Positions 15,775-25,391 of a stretch of 64,000 nucleotides of DNA are shown here, in pieces. The translations under genes were made by a program, and so were the position numbers. Origin of the DNA: Desulfamplus magnetovallimortis. Lineage in GTDB: Bacteria > Desulfobacterota > Desulfobacteria > Desulfobacterales > Desulfobacteraceae. The stretch is from assembly GCF_900170035.1 (NCBI RefSeq), contig NZ_LT828540.1, positions 384,960 to 448,959 on the forward strand, in the 5' to 3' direction. Positions within the stretch are counted from its first letter, which is position 1. Each line of letters opens with the position of its first letter. Under the pieces are notes generated by a model that made no database searches, was not told the DNA's origin, and worked only from the letters and a program-made list of their open reading frames with translations.

Positions 15775-16653
15775 ATGGAACTGACCAGAATCAGACAACT
15801 AATGCAACTTGCAGGGACAGTGCTCTCTAACAGTTATATCGGCACAATTTTTACAAAAAATATCAGCACAGGACCTCTAAAGGGGGTTTGTGTTCCTTTT
15901 TTGAACTGTTATGCCTGCCCTTCGGCTGTTTTTTCATGCCCCATAGGTACTTTGCAGCATTTTGCAGCAATCCGCGCCATTCCATACTATCTGATTGGTT
16001 TCATAGCTGTGGTGGGGCTTACGGTGGGCAGAATGGCATGCGGATGGCTCTGTCCATTTGGGTTTCTCCAGGATATGATGCACAAGATTCCATCTCCCAA
16101 AATGGAGATCCCCGGCACCCTTAGATATGTAAAATACCTTGTACTGTTACTTCTGGTAATAGTTTTACCCTATCTCACAGCCGAGATGACATTTTCCATA
16201 CTCTGCCCTGCTGGCACCCTTACAGCAGGCCTTCCCTGGGCAATATGGAATCCTGTCAATCCACAGACAGGCCTTCCCTTTTTTCCTGATGGACAGGGAG
16301 CCATTTTCTTTATATCCCTTTTTATACTGATAGTTTTTCTTGTATTTTTTATCCTGACAAAAAGACCGTTCTGCAGGATTGCATGCCCAATGGGGGCATT
16401 ACTGGCATTCTTCAATAAGTACAGTATGGTTCAACTGAAAGTGAGCAGCAAATGTGACGGCTGCAATATTTGCAGGGATCTCTGTCCCGTGGATATTAAT
16501 ATTTCCATGGAAGAGGACTCCGGAGAGTGCATTCGCTGCCTTGAATGCACAAGATGTGCACATGTTAAACTCTCTACCCCGTTTTCATCTGATATAAAAG
16601 CCCAAAAACTTTTCAGAAAGGCAAAACTTAAGGGTCAGAGAGTGAAAGGATAA
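15775..16653 (+). CDS. NapH-like membrane polyferredoxin
   Basis: Integral membrane iron-sulfur protein (292 residues) of the NapH/MauM type. Several helices are interleaved with the family's cytoplasmic Cys motifs: CGWLCPFG near 89 and CRIACPMG near 200. Two C-terminal 4Fe-4S sites follow: CDGCNICRDLCP near 227 and CIRCLECTRCAH near 252. An extra Cys cluster near residue 37-55 (Cys-Tyr-Ala-Cys-Pro, Ser-Cys-Pro-Ile-Gly) is also typical. Such proteins pass electrons between quinol and periplasmic cytochromes. Deltaproteobacterial magnetosome clusters carry a ferredoxin of this kind (mad6, as I recall), so it likely feeds or drains the magnetochromes. The start has only a weak ribosome site. 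Confidence 0.75.
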   Translation: MELTRIRQLMQLAGTVLSNSYIGTIFTKNISTGPLKGVCVPFLNCYACPSAVFSCPIGTLQHFAAIRAIPYYLIGFIAVVGLTVGRMACGWLCPFGFLQDMMHKIPSPKMEIPGTLRYVKYLVLLLLVIVLPYLTAEMTFSILCPAGTLTAGLPWAIWNPVNPQTGLPFFPDGQGAIFFISLFILIVFLVFFILTKRPFCRIACPMGALLAFFNKYSMVQLKVSSKCDGCNICRDLCPVDINISMEEDSGECIRCLECTRCAHVKLSTPFSSDIKAQKLFRKAKLKGQRVKG

Positions 16654-16664
16654 TTAGCCCCAAT

Positions 16665-17171
16665 ATGGATAATTCCCGAAAAAACGGCACAGATACTTTT
16701 CTTGAAGAAGATGTAGATTCCTCCATGAATCAGGATGATTATGCCTCCTTTAAGAAAATGGAGAATGATTTGTCTGAAAACAGGGATGATGATTTTCGGA
16801 AAAACAGTTATGAGGATCATTCCTGCAGGTCAAGTTATGACGATCATTCCCAAATGAACGATCGAACAATATGGTTCATCATTGGAATCGTATTTTTGTG
16901 CCTGAGCATTGTTCTTGCTGTTGTATATAACCGTGACAAGGCAAAACCCGACAGCCCCCATGCAATGGTTGCCGCAGGTTTGACACGCATATTCCAGATA
17001 CAGGAATGGAAACCCGGCATGGGAAAACAGCCCCTTGTCTATCACCCTGCGGCAGCCACAACTCCGGTATGGCGTCCCCTGCCCTCGTCTCTCTTTACTG
17101 CGGCAGGTGGTTGAGTCCCTCCGACCGGATCGGCAGGTGGCCGAACAGGAAACAGCGGAATCTTTTTTTGA
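16665..17171 (+). CDS. Acidic membrane-anchored protein with in-frame TGA near C-terminus
   Basis: Reading through TGA at 17112-17114 gives 168 codons; stopping there gives 149 residues. The N-terminal ~65 residues are hydrophilic, rich in Asp, Ser and Asn (repeated Tyr-Asp/Glu-Asp-His-Ser). One helix follows (about 68-87), then a Lys/Pro-rich outer part ending Thr-Ala-Ala-Gly-Gly, TGA, Val-Pro-Pro-Thr-Gly, a Gly-rich tail and Phe-Phe. The Ala-Ala-Gly-Gly-TGA-Val-Pro-Pro context is the same as at 15261 and close to that at 15645. It follows the polyferredoxin by 11 bases. Family not recognised; an acidic tail could bind iron. Confidence 0.5.
17115..17137 (+). promoter_or_regulatory. SECIS-like hairpin after TGA 17112
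   Basis: CCT (17118-17120) and CCGA (17121-17124) pair with TCGG (17130-17133) and AGG (17135-17137), one bulged C, loop CCGGA. The 14-base string GGTTGAGTCCCTCC across this TGA is identical to that at 15261. Confidence 0.35.
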
Positions 17172-17195
17172 GATGATTATACCCGATAATCAAAC

Positions 17196-17310
17196 CTTGG
17201 GTAGTGTCATAAAAGTGTTGATATCTTTTTGTGAAAGCCCTGCTGAATCAAGGTTTGTGAAGAGCTCATCAACATATTTGGGACATCACCCAAACCTTGA
17301 AAGAACAATA
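17196..17310. repeat. Imperfect palindrome, MITE-like
   Basis: A segment starting AACCTTGGGTAGTGTCATAA is imperfectly inverted at its right end (GGACATCACCCAAACCTTG), forming a long hairpin over about 115 bases. No coding capacity. It occupies the gap before the LapA/MamL-like gene. Confidence 0.5.
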
Positions 17311-17357
17311 GTTATCTATAGTAAACTTGACGAACCAATAAAGAGTGATGGAATCTC

Positions 17358-18579
<1,222 letters not shown>

Positions 18580-18590
18580 ATTCAGATAAT

Positions 18591-18697
18591 GGCATCTTTC
18601 ATTTCCCGCTTTACACTTTCCTGAGAGAAAACTCTGAGTGGCGGGAATCTCTCACAAAAAAGTGTAAAGTACTTTTGGGGTCATATGAAGAATGCCC
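18591..18697 (+). repeat. Short MITE of the R4 family
   Basis: Starts GGCATCTTTCATTTCCCG and ends TCATATGAAGAATGCC, with inner TTTACACTTT / AAAGTGTAAAG arms. Same ends as the longer R4 copies at 21692-21944, 51930-52140 and 58007-58349; an inverted short copy is at 25636-25740. Confidence 0.7.
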
Positions 18698-18731
18698 AGA
18701 TAATTGATTAATATCACAGAGAGAAAAGAAA

Positions 18732-20618
18732 ATGATCGGCTTTATAACAGAGCGACGTATGCATGCGGGAACAAAAAAAACAACAGTGGATAACACTCCT
18801 CTGCCTGTTGTTCTGTTTGTGATGCTGATACTGTTTCTGATTGTCTGGTCATTTCAGGGTAAAAAGATTGAAAATGCCGTTTACGGTACTCCTATATACC
18901 AGGGAAAAGCAGGAGCCGAAATCCTGTTAACCCACTCAAATGCCGGAGAATCGCGACTCGTTGTCGGGGATGTCATTCCCGGCTCTCCGGCCCAAACAGC
19001 AGGAATTGAAACAGGTGATATCATTCTGGGGATTGATAACCGGATAATATCCACGCCTGACATGGCATTTCATATCCTGAGCCAGAAAAAAGCAGGGGAC
19101 ATTGTAACTTTCACTCTTCTGAGGGCAGAACAGACCCAAACAATCCACATTCATATTCCCGGGGAAATACAGCGTGACAAGGCTTCCGGAAGTAAAAGCA
19201 TGTCAACCGGTGGCCATATCATTGCCATGGCCTTTTTACTGAAACTTACGATTGTAATGTTTCTGTTTATCCATAAAAACATGGAGCTGAGGATGCAGAC
19301 AGTTCTGCTGTTTGCAGCGATTGTGGTGGCAGCAGGATCATTTTTCGGGATATACAATCCAGTGGATGCCTTTTTTGCTATCAGGTTCAACACAATATCC
19401 CTTCTTGTGGGCATGTACATTATTTCAACCATACTTGATTATGCAGGTTTTTTTGACAGCGTTGCTCATCGGCTATACCTGTTTGCCGGAACAGACCGCA
19501 CAAGAATCATGATCCTCTTTTGCATACTTACCTATATATTTTCCCTTTTTGTCAACAACCTGACAACAATACTGGTCATGATTCCCATGACCCTGAAACT
19601 TGCTGCACGAACAGGCTTTGACCCCCGGCCCATAGTTATTGGGGAAGTCATTGCCTCAAATATTGGCGGCGCATCCACAATGCTTGGGGACTTTCCCAAC
19701 ATGCTCATATCCTCCGAGGCAAACATTGGATTCAATGAGTTCATCATTTTCATGATGCCCATTGGAATGGTTCTCTTTGCAACTCTTCTTGTCTATTTAT
19801 GGCGTAAGCTTGACCTTTATGAAAATCTAACATCAACGGATAAAGAGAAAAATAAGGAAAACGAAAGCGAGAATTGTGAAAACACGCTTGAAAAAAGCAA
19901 GCTCAAATCATCGACTCATGCTCGACATACCAGTATCAGACAACTTGAAAGAACACCTGTATTAACCCTTGAGAACCGGAAAACCATCAGGCGGGCACTT
20001 TTTATCCTGTTTCATATGATTTTGCTGTTTATTCTATCCCAGCGACTTTCCCTTAATACCTCCGCCATTGCCCTGACAGGTGGGCTCTCTCTTTTTCTGT
20101 TTTCAGGCATCAACAAAAATGAGATTATCCGTAAAATGAGTTTCAGGGATGCGCTTTTTTTTACAGGTCTTTTTATTGTTGTCGGGGGGCTTGAAGCATC
20201 AGGCCTTCTTCAGTATGTTACACGCTTCATTACCGCTCTTTCCCTTGGAAAACCCTGGCTTTGCTGCCTTCTTCTCATGTGGAGCGCTGCATTTATAACA
20301 GCTTTTTTAAGTGCAGGCCCTGCAACTGCACTTTTTTTCCCTGTGGTTGCAGGCATGGTAAATGCTCCTCCCGGGCACATTATATGGTGGTCTCTCTCCC
20401 TTGGAGTACTTGCAGGCTCCAGCGCAACGGTCATGGGTGCCACAGCAGGGCCTGTGGCAGCTACCCTTGTTGAAGAGTTTGCCTCACGCTATGCTCTTCA
20501 GCTTAAAGGAGGCAACACCCTTAAATCCGGACTTTTCTCAAAAACAGGCATTCCTGTGGCAATTATCATGCTTTCAATTTCAACGATCTATATTTTAATG
20601 CTGAATGCTAAATTATGA
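18732..20618 (+). CDS. PDZ domain fused to MamN-like ion permease
   Basis: Membrane protein (628 residues): N-terminal helix (about 18-36), a PDZ domain (about 55-140), then a permease of the ArsB/NhaD/CitMHS ion-transporter superfamily (about 155-628). The permease carries Asn-Asn-Leu-Thr-Thr-Ile-Leu-Val and Glu-Val-Ile-Ala-Ser-Asn-Ile-Gly-Gly-Ala with Gly-Asp-Phe-Pro-Asn, signatures of this superfamily. A charged central loop near 365-410 divides the two halves. MamN of Magnetospirillum belongs to this superfamily and follows mamM, as here; it is thought to export protons released by magnetite formation. The fused PDZ is unusual. Orthology to mamN is inferred. Confidence 0.65.
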   Translation: MIGFITERRMHAGTKKTTVDNTPLPVVLFVMLILFLIVWSFQGKKIENAVYGTPIYQGKAGAEILLTHSNAGESRLVVGDVIPGSPAQTAGIETGDIILGIDNRIISTPDMAFHILSQKKAGDIVTFTLLRAEQTQTIHIHIPGEIQRDKASGSKSMSTGGHIIAMAFLLKLTIVMFLFIHKNMELRMQTVLLFAAIVVAAGSFFGIYNPVDAFFAIRFNTISLLVGMYIISTILDYAGFFDSVAHRLYLFAGTDRTRIMILFCILTYIFSLFVNNLTTILVMIPMTLKLAARTGFDPRPIVIGEVIASNIGGASTMLGDFPNMLISSEANIGFNEFIIFMMPIGMVLFATLLVYLWRKLDLYENLTSTDKEKNKENESENCENTLEKSKLKSSTHARHTSIRQLERTPVLTLENRKTIRRALFILFHMILLFILSQRLSLNTSAIALTGGLSLFLFSGINKNEIIRKMSFRDALFFTGLFIVVGGLEASGLLQYVTRFITALSLGKPWLCCLLLMWSAAFITAFLSAGPATALFFPVVAGMVNAPPGHIIWWSLSLGVLAGSSATVMGATAGPVAATLVEEFASRYALQLKGGNTLKSGLFSKTGIPVAIIMLSISTIYILMLNAKL

Positions 20619-20699
20619 ATTCTAAATTATGAATTCTGATTTATGAATTCTTATGTATTTGAAAAAAAAATGTGCAACATCTAACAAAAGACAAATATT

Positions 20700-20786
20700 A
20701 ATATGCAGAAAAATCTCCTTCACAGGTGATTGTTTGAAGAATATATGCAGAAAAATCTCCTTCACAGGTGACTGTTTGAAGAATAT
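20700..20786 (+). repeat. Two-copy tandem duplication
   Basis: ATATGCAGAAAAATCTCCTT plus CACAGGTGA(T/C)TGTTTGAAGA occurs twice in a row (about 43-base unit, one base different). Just before it, 20614-20650 holds three copies of a TTATGAATTCT motif. Both lie in the gap before the gene at 20814. Confidence 0.75.
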
Positions 20787-20813
20787 GCAACTTATCAAAA
20801 ACAAGGTTAAATC

Positions 20814-21227
20814 ATGGATATAAAATCAAAATGTGCATCATGCGAGATTCAGGGGTACTGTCCGGAACTGTGCAAGGCTCACATTAGGAAACTTGCAACC
20901 GGAAAGCAGGATAAATCTGAATGCACCCGTTACTCCCCTTCCCTGATGAAATACGGTAAGACAGCCGCAGTTGGTGCAGGTGTCGGACTTGCTGTTGCAA
21001 CAGGAAGCATGGCAGCCATTCCATCTGTCACACTAAAAACACTTTTTGCTCATGTGACAGCACACGTTGCTGCAGTAAAGGCAGGAGCCGGTGCCGGAGG
21101 GGGTATTACAGGTGCCGGAATTAATATCTTCAGACAAAAGAGACGTGAACAGCCAAAACCTGCAAAAAAAAGGCGGCACTTATATTACCCTTTGGTTTTA
21201 AATGGAGGAACGGCAAATGACAAATAG
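20814..21227 (+). CDS. Cys-rich small protein with Gly/Ala-rich hydrophobic core
   Basis: Unrecognised 137-residue protein. The N-terminus has CASCEIQGYCPELC and a following His and Cys, a possible zinc or Fe-S knuckle. The middle (about 45-105) is hydrophobic and rich in Gly and Ala, like the core of MamC/MamD-type magnetosome membrane proteins. The tail is strongly basic (Arg-Arg, Lys-Lys-Arg-Arg). Its stop overlaps the next gene. Position between the permease gene and mamK supports a magnetosome-membrane role, not proven. Confidence 0.5.
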   Translation: MDIKSKCASCEIQGYCPELCKAHIRKLATGKQDKSECTRYSPSLMKYGKTAAVGAGVGLAVATGSMAAIPSVTLKTLFAHVTAHVAAVKAGAGAGGGITGAGINIFRQKRREQPKPAKKRRHLYYPLVLNGGTANDK

Positions 21228-21600
21228 AGAGATAAGAGATGATAACCTGAAAACTGAGAGCCAGGCCAGGCCGGATGACTGGAAAACAGAACCGGAATAT
21301 GACCCGTATGATGATTATGAAGATCATGATCACAGAACAGCACAAAATTCACATGTTAAATATGATGATGTGGATTCCATCGATAACGATTTCGGATTTT
21401 CAGATCTGATGCAGGTTGGAAGCAAGGTGCTAATAGGAGGGGGTATAGGGCTTCTTGGAGGAATTGCCACCATAGCTGTTGCAGCAAGTGCTGCTGAGGT
21501 TGTGATAACCGGAGTTGTTACAAAAATTGCAGGCGTTGTGGGAGGAGCCGCGGGTTTGAGTATGGGCATATCGTCCTACAAAAAACGGAAATATCACTAA
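21217..21600 (+). CDS. Acidic membrane protein with Gly-rich core
   Basis: Unrecognised 127-residue protein. The first ~65 residues are hydrophilic and acidic (Tyr-Asp-Pro-Tyr-Asp-Asp-Tyr-Glu-Asp), then a hydrophobic Gly/Ala/Val-rich segment (about 70-115), then a short basic end. ATG 21217 lies eight bases after GGAGG and overlaps the upstream stop. Acidic patches in magnetosome membrane proteins such as Mms6 and MamC bind iron or crystal faces; this build allows the same role, but that is only inference. Confidence 0.5.
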   Translation: MTNREIRDDNLKTESQARPDDWKTEPEYDPYDDYEDHDHRTAQNSHVKYDDVDSIDNDFGFSDLMQVGSKVLIGGGIGLLGGIATIAVAASAAEVVITGVVTKIAGVVGGAAGLSMGISSYKKRKYH

Positions 21601-21619
21601 ATAGTTAAGACAACACTTG

Positions 21620-21995
21620 TAAGCTGTTGAGTTTTGTTAATCCTGTCTGAGTAAGGATGTCAAAGATTAACAGGATAAGGTAGGAATATCTGGTATCTTT
21701 CATTTGTCGGTTTACACTTTTTTTGAACCATGATTTTCATGATTAAGGGATTTATCCTGATTTTTATCATGTTAATCATTAAATCCTTTAATCATGGTTC
21801 AAAATTTTCCAAAAAGTGTAAACTACTTTTGAACTGATATGAAGTATGCCGATTTTTAATCGTTTTAATCCTTAAACCCTTTAATCATGGTTCAGAATTT
21901 TTCGAAAAGTGTCAACTAATTTTGAGTTGATATGAAGGATGTCGAATATCTATCCTGAACATCTTTTTTATACTGGTTATCCTTGTTCAGACAAA
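21620..21995. repeat. R3 repeat interrupted by an R4 MITE
   Basis: Halves of an R3-like repeat (left part ends AGGATAAGGTAGGAATATCT at 21691; right part starts AATATCTATCCTGAACATC at 21945) flank an R4 element at 21692-21944. AATATCT is present on both sides as a 7-base target-site duplication. The R4 copy itself has a partly duplicated right half. Confidence 0.75.
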
Positions 21996-22403
21996 TTTTT
22001 CAAGACTTACCGCACCGGTAATACAATATTCAGTACAAGTACCACAGCCAACGCACAATGAGGAGTCAACCTGACAGAATGAGCCGGTAAAAAGTCCCTT
22101 TTTGATTATAGATATTGCTTCCTGGGGACAGTTCATAAAACAAATTTTACATCCCGCACATATTTCACTGTCAATGACAGCTTTTGTATTTTCCTGTTTT
22201 CTGTTTCTGACTGCTGATCTGTCTCCAAAAGGATCCTCAATTGCTCCCCGTTTACAGGTATCAAAACAGTTACCACAATCCATGCATACAAATGGATCAA
22301 TTTCAAATCCGACTTTGACTTTACCAAAAATGGCATTTTCAGGGCATTTTTTGGCACAGGCCCCACAGGCAATACACGCATCCGTTACTATGGTATAGGA
22401 CAT
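21987..22403 (-). CDS. Polyferredoxin with four 4Fe-4S motifs
   Basis: Soluble ferredoxin-like protein (138 residues) on the minus strand. Four sites: CIACGACAKKCP, CMDCGNCFDTCK, CAGCKICFMNCP and CVGCGTCTEYC, so two bacterial-type 2[4Fe-4S] units in a row. No anchor or signal peptide, so cytoplasmic. It is divergent from all its neighbours and its 3' end abuts the right half of the interrupted R3 repeat, so it may be an insertion into the island or a separately controlled electron carrier. Confidence 0.8.
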   Translation of the reverse strand: MSYTIVTDACIACGACAKKCPENAIFGKVKVGFEIDPFVCMDCGNCFDTCKRGAIEDPFGDRSAVRNRKQENTKAVIDSEICAGCKICFMNCPQEAISIIKKGLFTGSFCQVDSSLCVGCGTCTEYCITGAVSLEKFV

Positions 22404-22647
22404 TTCTCCATTTCCCTAACCTGGCAAAGCCAGAACCCCAAAATTTAATAATTTGGAAAAAATGCTGAACTTCGGATTATTTACATGGCCAACATGGCCA
22501 TAAGCACCATATGACAATTATATTTTTACATGCAATGAGAGTCAAGAAAGGAGTTGAAAATCACTGGCGTAAACTCATTGAGTCAGGCCATTGAATCAAC
22601 TTCCTCTCTTTAATTTTCAGAGCAATACCATCAAAAAGGAGGATATC
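22404..22647. other. Divergent intergenic region
   Basis: Gap between the minus-strand ferredoxin and the plus-strand gene at 22648. It must hold promoters for both. No clear -35/-10 pair stands out. Confidence 0.35.
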
Positions 22648-22989
22648 ATGGGCAGAGGAATTAGATACACAATGTATAATCTTGGTGATATTTTTGTTGA
22701 CAAACTGGAAAGTATGTGGAACAGCACAAAGATATCCACAAAAGGAATAAGACTAACTCACAACATCCGTAAGCTGAGAAGTATTAAGGAAGAACAGGAG
22801 AGAAAACTTTCCGGAAGAGTTCTTGAGTTAAGAGAATCCTACCCGGAGCTTGAGATTTTTAAGGATGACGAGCTGTCAAAGCTCTTCTCTGAAATAGATG
22901 CAATAAACAGGGAGCTTGATTCATATATAGAAGAAAGAGACGAAATTCTCTATCCCACCGGAAGATCTGTATGCAGTCAATGTGCTTGA
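22648..22989 (+). CDS. Small coiled-coil protein A, set 1
   Basis: Protein of 113 residues, basic N-terminus (Tyr-Asn-Leu-Gly-Asp-Ile-Phe-Val-Asp-Lys), then a long helix rich in Lys/Glu, and Glu-Arg-Asp-Glu-Ile-Leu-Tyr-Pro near the end. A paralog with the same start pattern, Gly-Ile-Arg/Ser-Leu-Thr motif and Leu-Tyr-Pro end is at 46124. A strong AAGGAGGATATC precedes ATG 22648. It is followed by protein B (23022) and mamK, so it probably belongs with chain assembly. Family not known to me; likely one of the mad coiled-coil genes. Confidence 0.6.
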   Translation: MGRGIRYTMYNLGDIFVDKLESMWNSTKISTKGIRLTHNIRKLRSIKEEQERKLSGRVLELRESYPELEIFKDDELSKLFSEIDAINRELDSYIEERDEILYPTGRSVCSQCA

Positions 22990-23021
22990 ACCATAAGTGA
23001 GCTTTAACTGGAGATTAACCG

Positions 23022-23483
23022 ATGGATGATAACCATAGAGGCAAATTTTACAGCCGGATGACATATTCAATATCGGCAGTGGAGTATTTAGGGCTTGTTT
23101 CTAAAAGCTTGATGGTCAAGGGGAACCGTTCACTGAAGAAATTCGGATGGGCAGCTATTGATGGGGTTACGGCCCCATTTGCCAGGATAAAAAAACGCTC
23201 GGTTTCCAATAAAAAACTTTACAGCACCCCCTATGACATTTTACACTTGGATCACCCTGCATTGAGAAACGGAAACAAGCTTTCAGATCTTGAGGCATCA
23301 ATATCAAGGCTGGAAGAGAGGCTCGCCCAGCTTGAAAAACGGGGTATTGCCATTTCGGGCAACCATCAGAAACAGCCGGAAACAGCGGAAAAAGAAAAAA
23401 AGGAAATAAATGAGGAAAAGAGGGCTATCCTGCGGATGCTTGTAAACGAAAATAAACAGTTAAGAAAAATGGCCGAAAATTGA
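23022..23483 (+). CDS. Small coiled-coil protein B, set 1
   Basis: Protein of 153 residues. N-terminal part has Tyr-Leu-Gly-Leu-Val-Ser and a basic middle; the last ~75 residues form a coiled coil (Leu-Glu-Ala-Ser-Ile-x-Arg-Leu-Glu) ending in Lys-Arg-Ala-x-Leu-Arg-Met-Leu-Val. The gene at 45460 is a clear paralog with the same two motifs. GGAG precedes ATG 23022. Placed directly before mamK; a linker between filament and vesicle is a reasonable guess, without direct evidence. Confidence 0.6.
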   Translation: MDDNHRGKFYSRMTYSISAVEYLGLVSKSLMVKGNRSLKKFGWAAIDGVTAPFARIKKRSVSNKKLYSTPYDILHLDHPALRNGNKLSDLEASISRLEERLAQLEKRGIAISGNHQKQPETAEKEKKEINEEKRAILRMLVNENKQLRKMAEN

Positions 23484-23622
23484 ACTACTGCTTCGTCAAG
23501 ACCAGGATTCAGGGTGTGGTATATTAATGAAACCAACCCTAAAATTATGCTTTGACAAAGCACTACTCACATTTTAATCAAATTACATTTTAAGACATAA
23601 GTGTAATTTTAACAGGAATACT

Positions 23623-24684
23623 ATGGGAACCACAAAAGCAATCAACGTCGGAATAGATCTTGGAACTTCAAGAACAGTTATCGCCTGTGATAACGGGATC
23701 AGAACCTTTGTGCCGAGTTTTGTCGGGTATGCAAAGGATGCTGTCACGGAAAAAATGCTGGGGAAAAAAATTGTCTTTGGTAATGAAGCACTAAAATACA
23801 AAATGGGACTTGAACTCTACAAACCCATTGAAAACGGCGTTATCAGATATTCTGATGAATCAGATGAAGAAACAGATGGGTATAAAAAATCCCTTGAGGT
23901 CTCCCGCGAACTTCTGAAGCATGTTGTTGAACTTGCGGTTAAGGATGAAAAAGCAGACAACCTTATCATTCGAGGAGTTGTGGGAGCACCGGCACTTGCA
24001 ACACTTAACAACAAAAAAGCCATACTCAATATTACAAAAGGCATTTTAAATGATGTCATGGTGGTATCAGAACCTTTTACTGTGGCCTATCACTTAGGGT
24101 GTCTTTACAACTATCTTATTATTGACATAGGGGCCGGAACCGTTGATCTATGCAGAATGCACGGAACCATCCCATCTCCCGAGGATCAGATTACATCCAC
24201 CCTTGCAGGTGATCATATTGACAGAACATTTTTAAAGCTTGTCCATGAAAAATATGAAGAGGCCAACCTCACTGTCAATATGATAAAGCGTTTTAAAGAG
24301 GAAAACGCATTTGTATCAACCCAGGGAGAAAGAGTTACCATAGATATTCCAGTTCACGGAAAGCCCAGAACATATGATGTCACAGACGAGCTGAGGCAGG
24401 CCTGTAAGGAGATTGTTCCTGATATTGTTGAGGGAATTAGAAAACTTGTTGCCACCTTTGATCCTGAATATCAAAACGAACTGAAAGGCAACATAATACT
24501 TGCCGGAGGCGGCAGTCAGATTGTCGGCCTTAAAAAAGAGATTGAAACATATATGCTTGAAACCCTGGGATATGGACGCGTTACAAAGATAGAAGAACCC
24601 CTATTTGCAGGTGCAAATGGCGCCCTTATGCTGGCACGGGATATGCCGGAGGAGTACTGGGACGAAATTGCCGACCCCGAATAA
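23623..24684 (+). CDS. mamK: MamK actin-like filament protein
   Basis: Bacterial actin homolog (353 residues) that forms the filament along which magnetosomes are arranged. Actin-fold signatures: phosphate-1 Gly-Ile-Asp-Leu-Gly-Thr-Ser-Arg at the N-terminus, phosphate-2 Ile-Asp-Ile-Gly-Ala-Gly-Thr-Val-Asp near residue 167, adenosine motif Leu-Ala-Gly-Gly-Gly-Ser-Gln near 293. Length and the lack of an N-terminal extension match MamK, in contrast to the second actin at 58474. AGGA precedes ATG 23623. It ends set 1 and is preceded by the two small coiled-coil genes. Confidence 0.9.
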   Translation: MGTTKAINVGIDLGTSRTVIACDNGIRTFVPSFVGYAKDAVTEKMLGKKIVFGNEALKYKMGLELYKPIENGVIRYSDESDEETDGYKKSLEVSRELLKHVVELAVKDEKADNLIIRGVVGAPALATLNNKKAILNITKGILNDVMVVSEPFTVAYHLGCLYNYLIIDIGAGTVDLCRMHGTIPSPEDQITSTLAGDHIDRTFLKLVHEKYEEANLTVNMIKRFKEENAFVSTQGERVTIDIPVHGKPRTYDVTDELRQACKEIVPDIVEGIRKLVATFDPEYQNELKGNIILAGGGSQIVGLKKEIETYMLETLGYGRVTKIEEPLFAGANGALMLARDMPEEYWDEIADPE

Positions 24685-24720
24685 AAATAGCAGATCTTAG
24701 TTGTGCCCGAAGGACATGGC

Positions 24721-24802
24721 TGTTTATTGGAAAGTCTCCATAACATACTAATATATAAAGACTTTCATTCTTAATTGTGTCCGTAAGGCATGGCCGTTAC
24801 AG
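24721..24802 (+). repeat. R1 palindromic repeat
   Basis: Diverged R1 copy: GAAAGTCTCCATAAC, then AAAGACTTTCATTC and AAGGCATGGCCGTTA. Lies between mamK and the toxin module. Confidence 0.5.
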
Positions 24803-24813
24803 GAGTCATGTAA

Positions 24814-25053
24814 ATGCATGTGGATACATTCAAAATAACACGAGAACAGGTTATATCACTCGCAAAAACAATGCCTGTTGAAAAGTTGACGAGCTGGTAT
24901 GAATACGGTTTGTTTCTTCAATTTCGTAATATTTCTTTAGACAGAGGTGATGAGAATAATAAAGATTCTCTGGTTAAAGAGTTGAGTGAATGGGAAGCTG
25001 CAACCGATGATGATTTTTTAAAATTTGAACATATGCTTAAGGATTCTTTCTAA
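24814..25053 (+). CDS. Putative antitoxin of PemK-type module
   Basis: Protein of 79 residues, acidic, with a helical pattern and repeated Trp/Glu-rich stretch (Leu-Ser-Glu-Trp-Glu-Ala-Ala-Thr-Asp-Asp-Asp). No DNA-binding motif is obvious. AGGAG precedes ATG 24814, and its TAA overlaps the ATG of the PemK-like gene (TAATG), the usual antitoxin-toxin arrangement. The call rests on position and size. Confidence 0.6.
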   Translation: MHVDTFKITREQVISLAKTMPVEKLTSWYEYGLFLQFRNISLDRGDENNKDSLVKELSEWEAATDDDFLKFEHMLKDSF

Positions 25054-25391
25054 TGGCAAGAGGGGATGTTCTACTTATAAAACTCCCTGTAACTGACGGT
25101 AAAGAACAAAGTGGACGGAGACCAGCGGTAGCTGTTCAGGCTGATATGAACGGTGAACCAATGTTAATGGTGGTACCTGTTACATCAAATTTATATGCTT
25201 TGAGATTTGCTTTTAGTGTTCGTATAGAGCCTTCGGCTGAGAATGGACTTACTATGCCGTCAGTAGTAATGGTTTTTCAGATGCGTGCAATAGACAAAGA
25301 ACGTATAATAAAAAAAATTGGGGCAATATCCAAATCAGATATGATACTAATTGACAAGGAAATTTGGAACATGCTGAAAACAGATTCTTAA
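25053..25391 (+). CDS. PemK/MazF-family mRNA interferase toxin
   Basis: Protein of 112 residues with the MazF/PemK start: Gly-Asp-Val-Leu-Leu-Ile then Gly-Arg-Arg-Pro-Ala-Val-Ala-Val, followed by Met-Val-Val-Pro-Val-Thr-Ser and a C-terminal Arg-Ala-Ile-Asp-Lys-Glu-Arg. These are the strands and Arg/Thr residues that form the RNA-cleaving site. Coupled to the small gene upstream. It lies between the two mam sets and may help keep the island. Confidence 0.8.
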   Translation: MARGDVLLIKLPVTDGKEQSGRRPAVAVQADMNGEPMLMVVPVTSNLYALRFAFSVRIEPSAENGLTMPSVVMVFQMRAIDKERIIKKIGAISKSDMILIDKEIWNMLKTDS

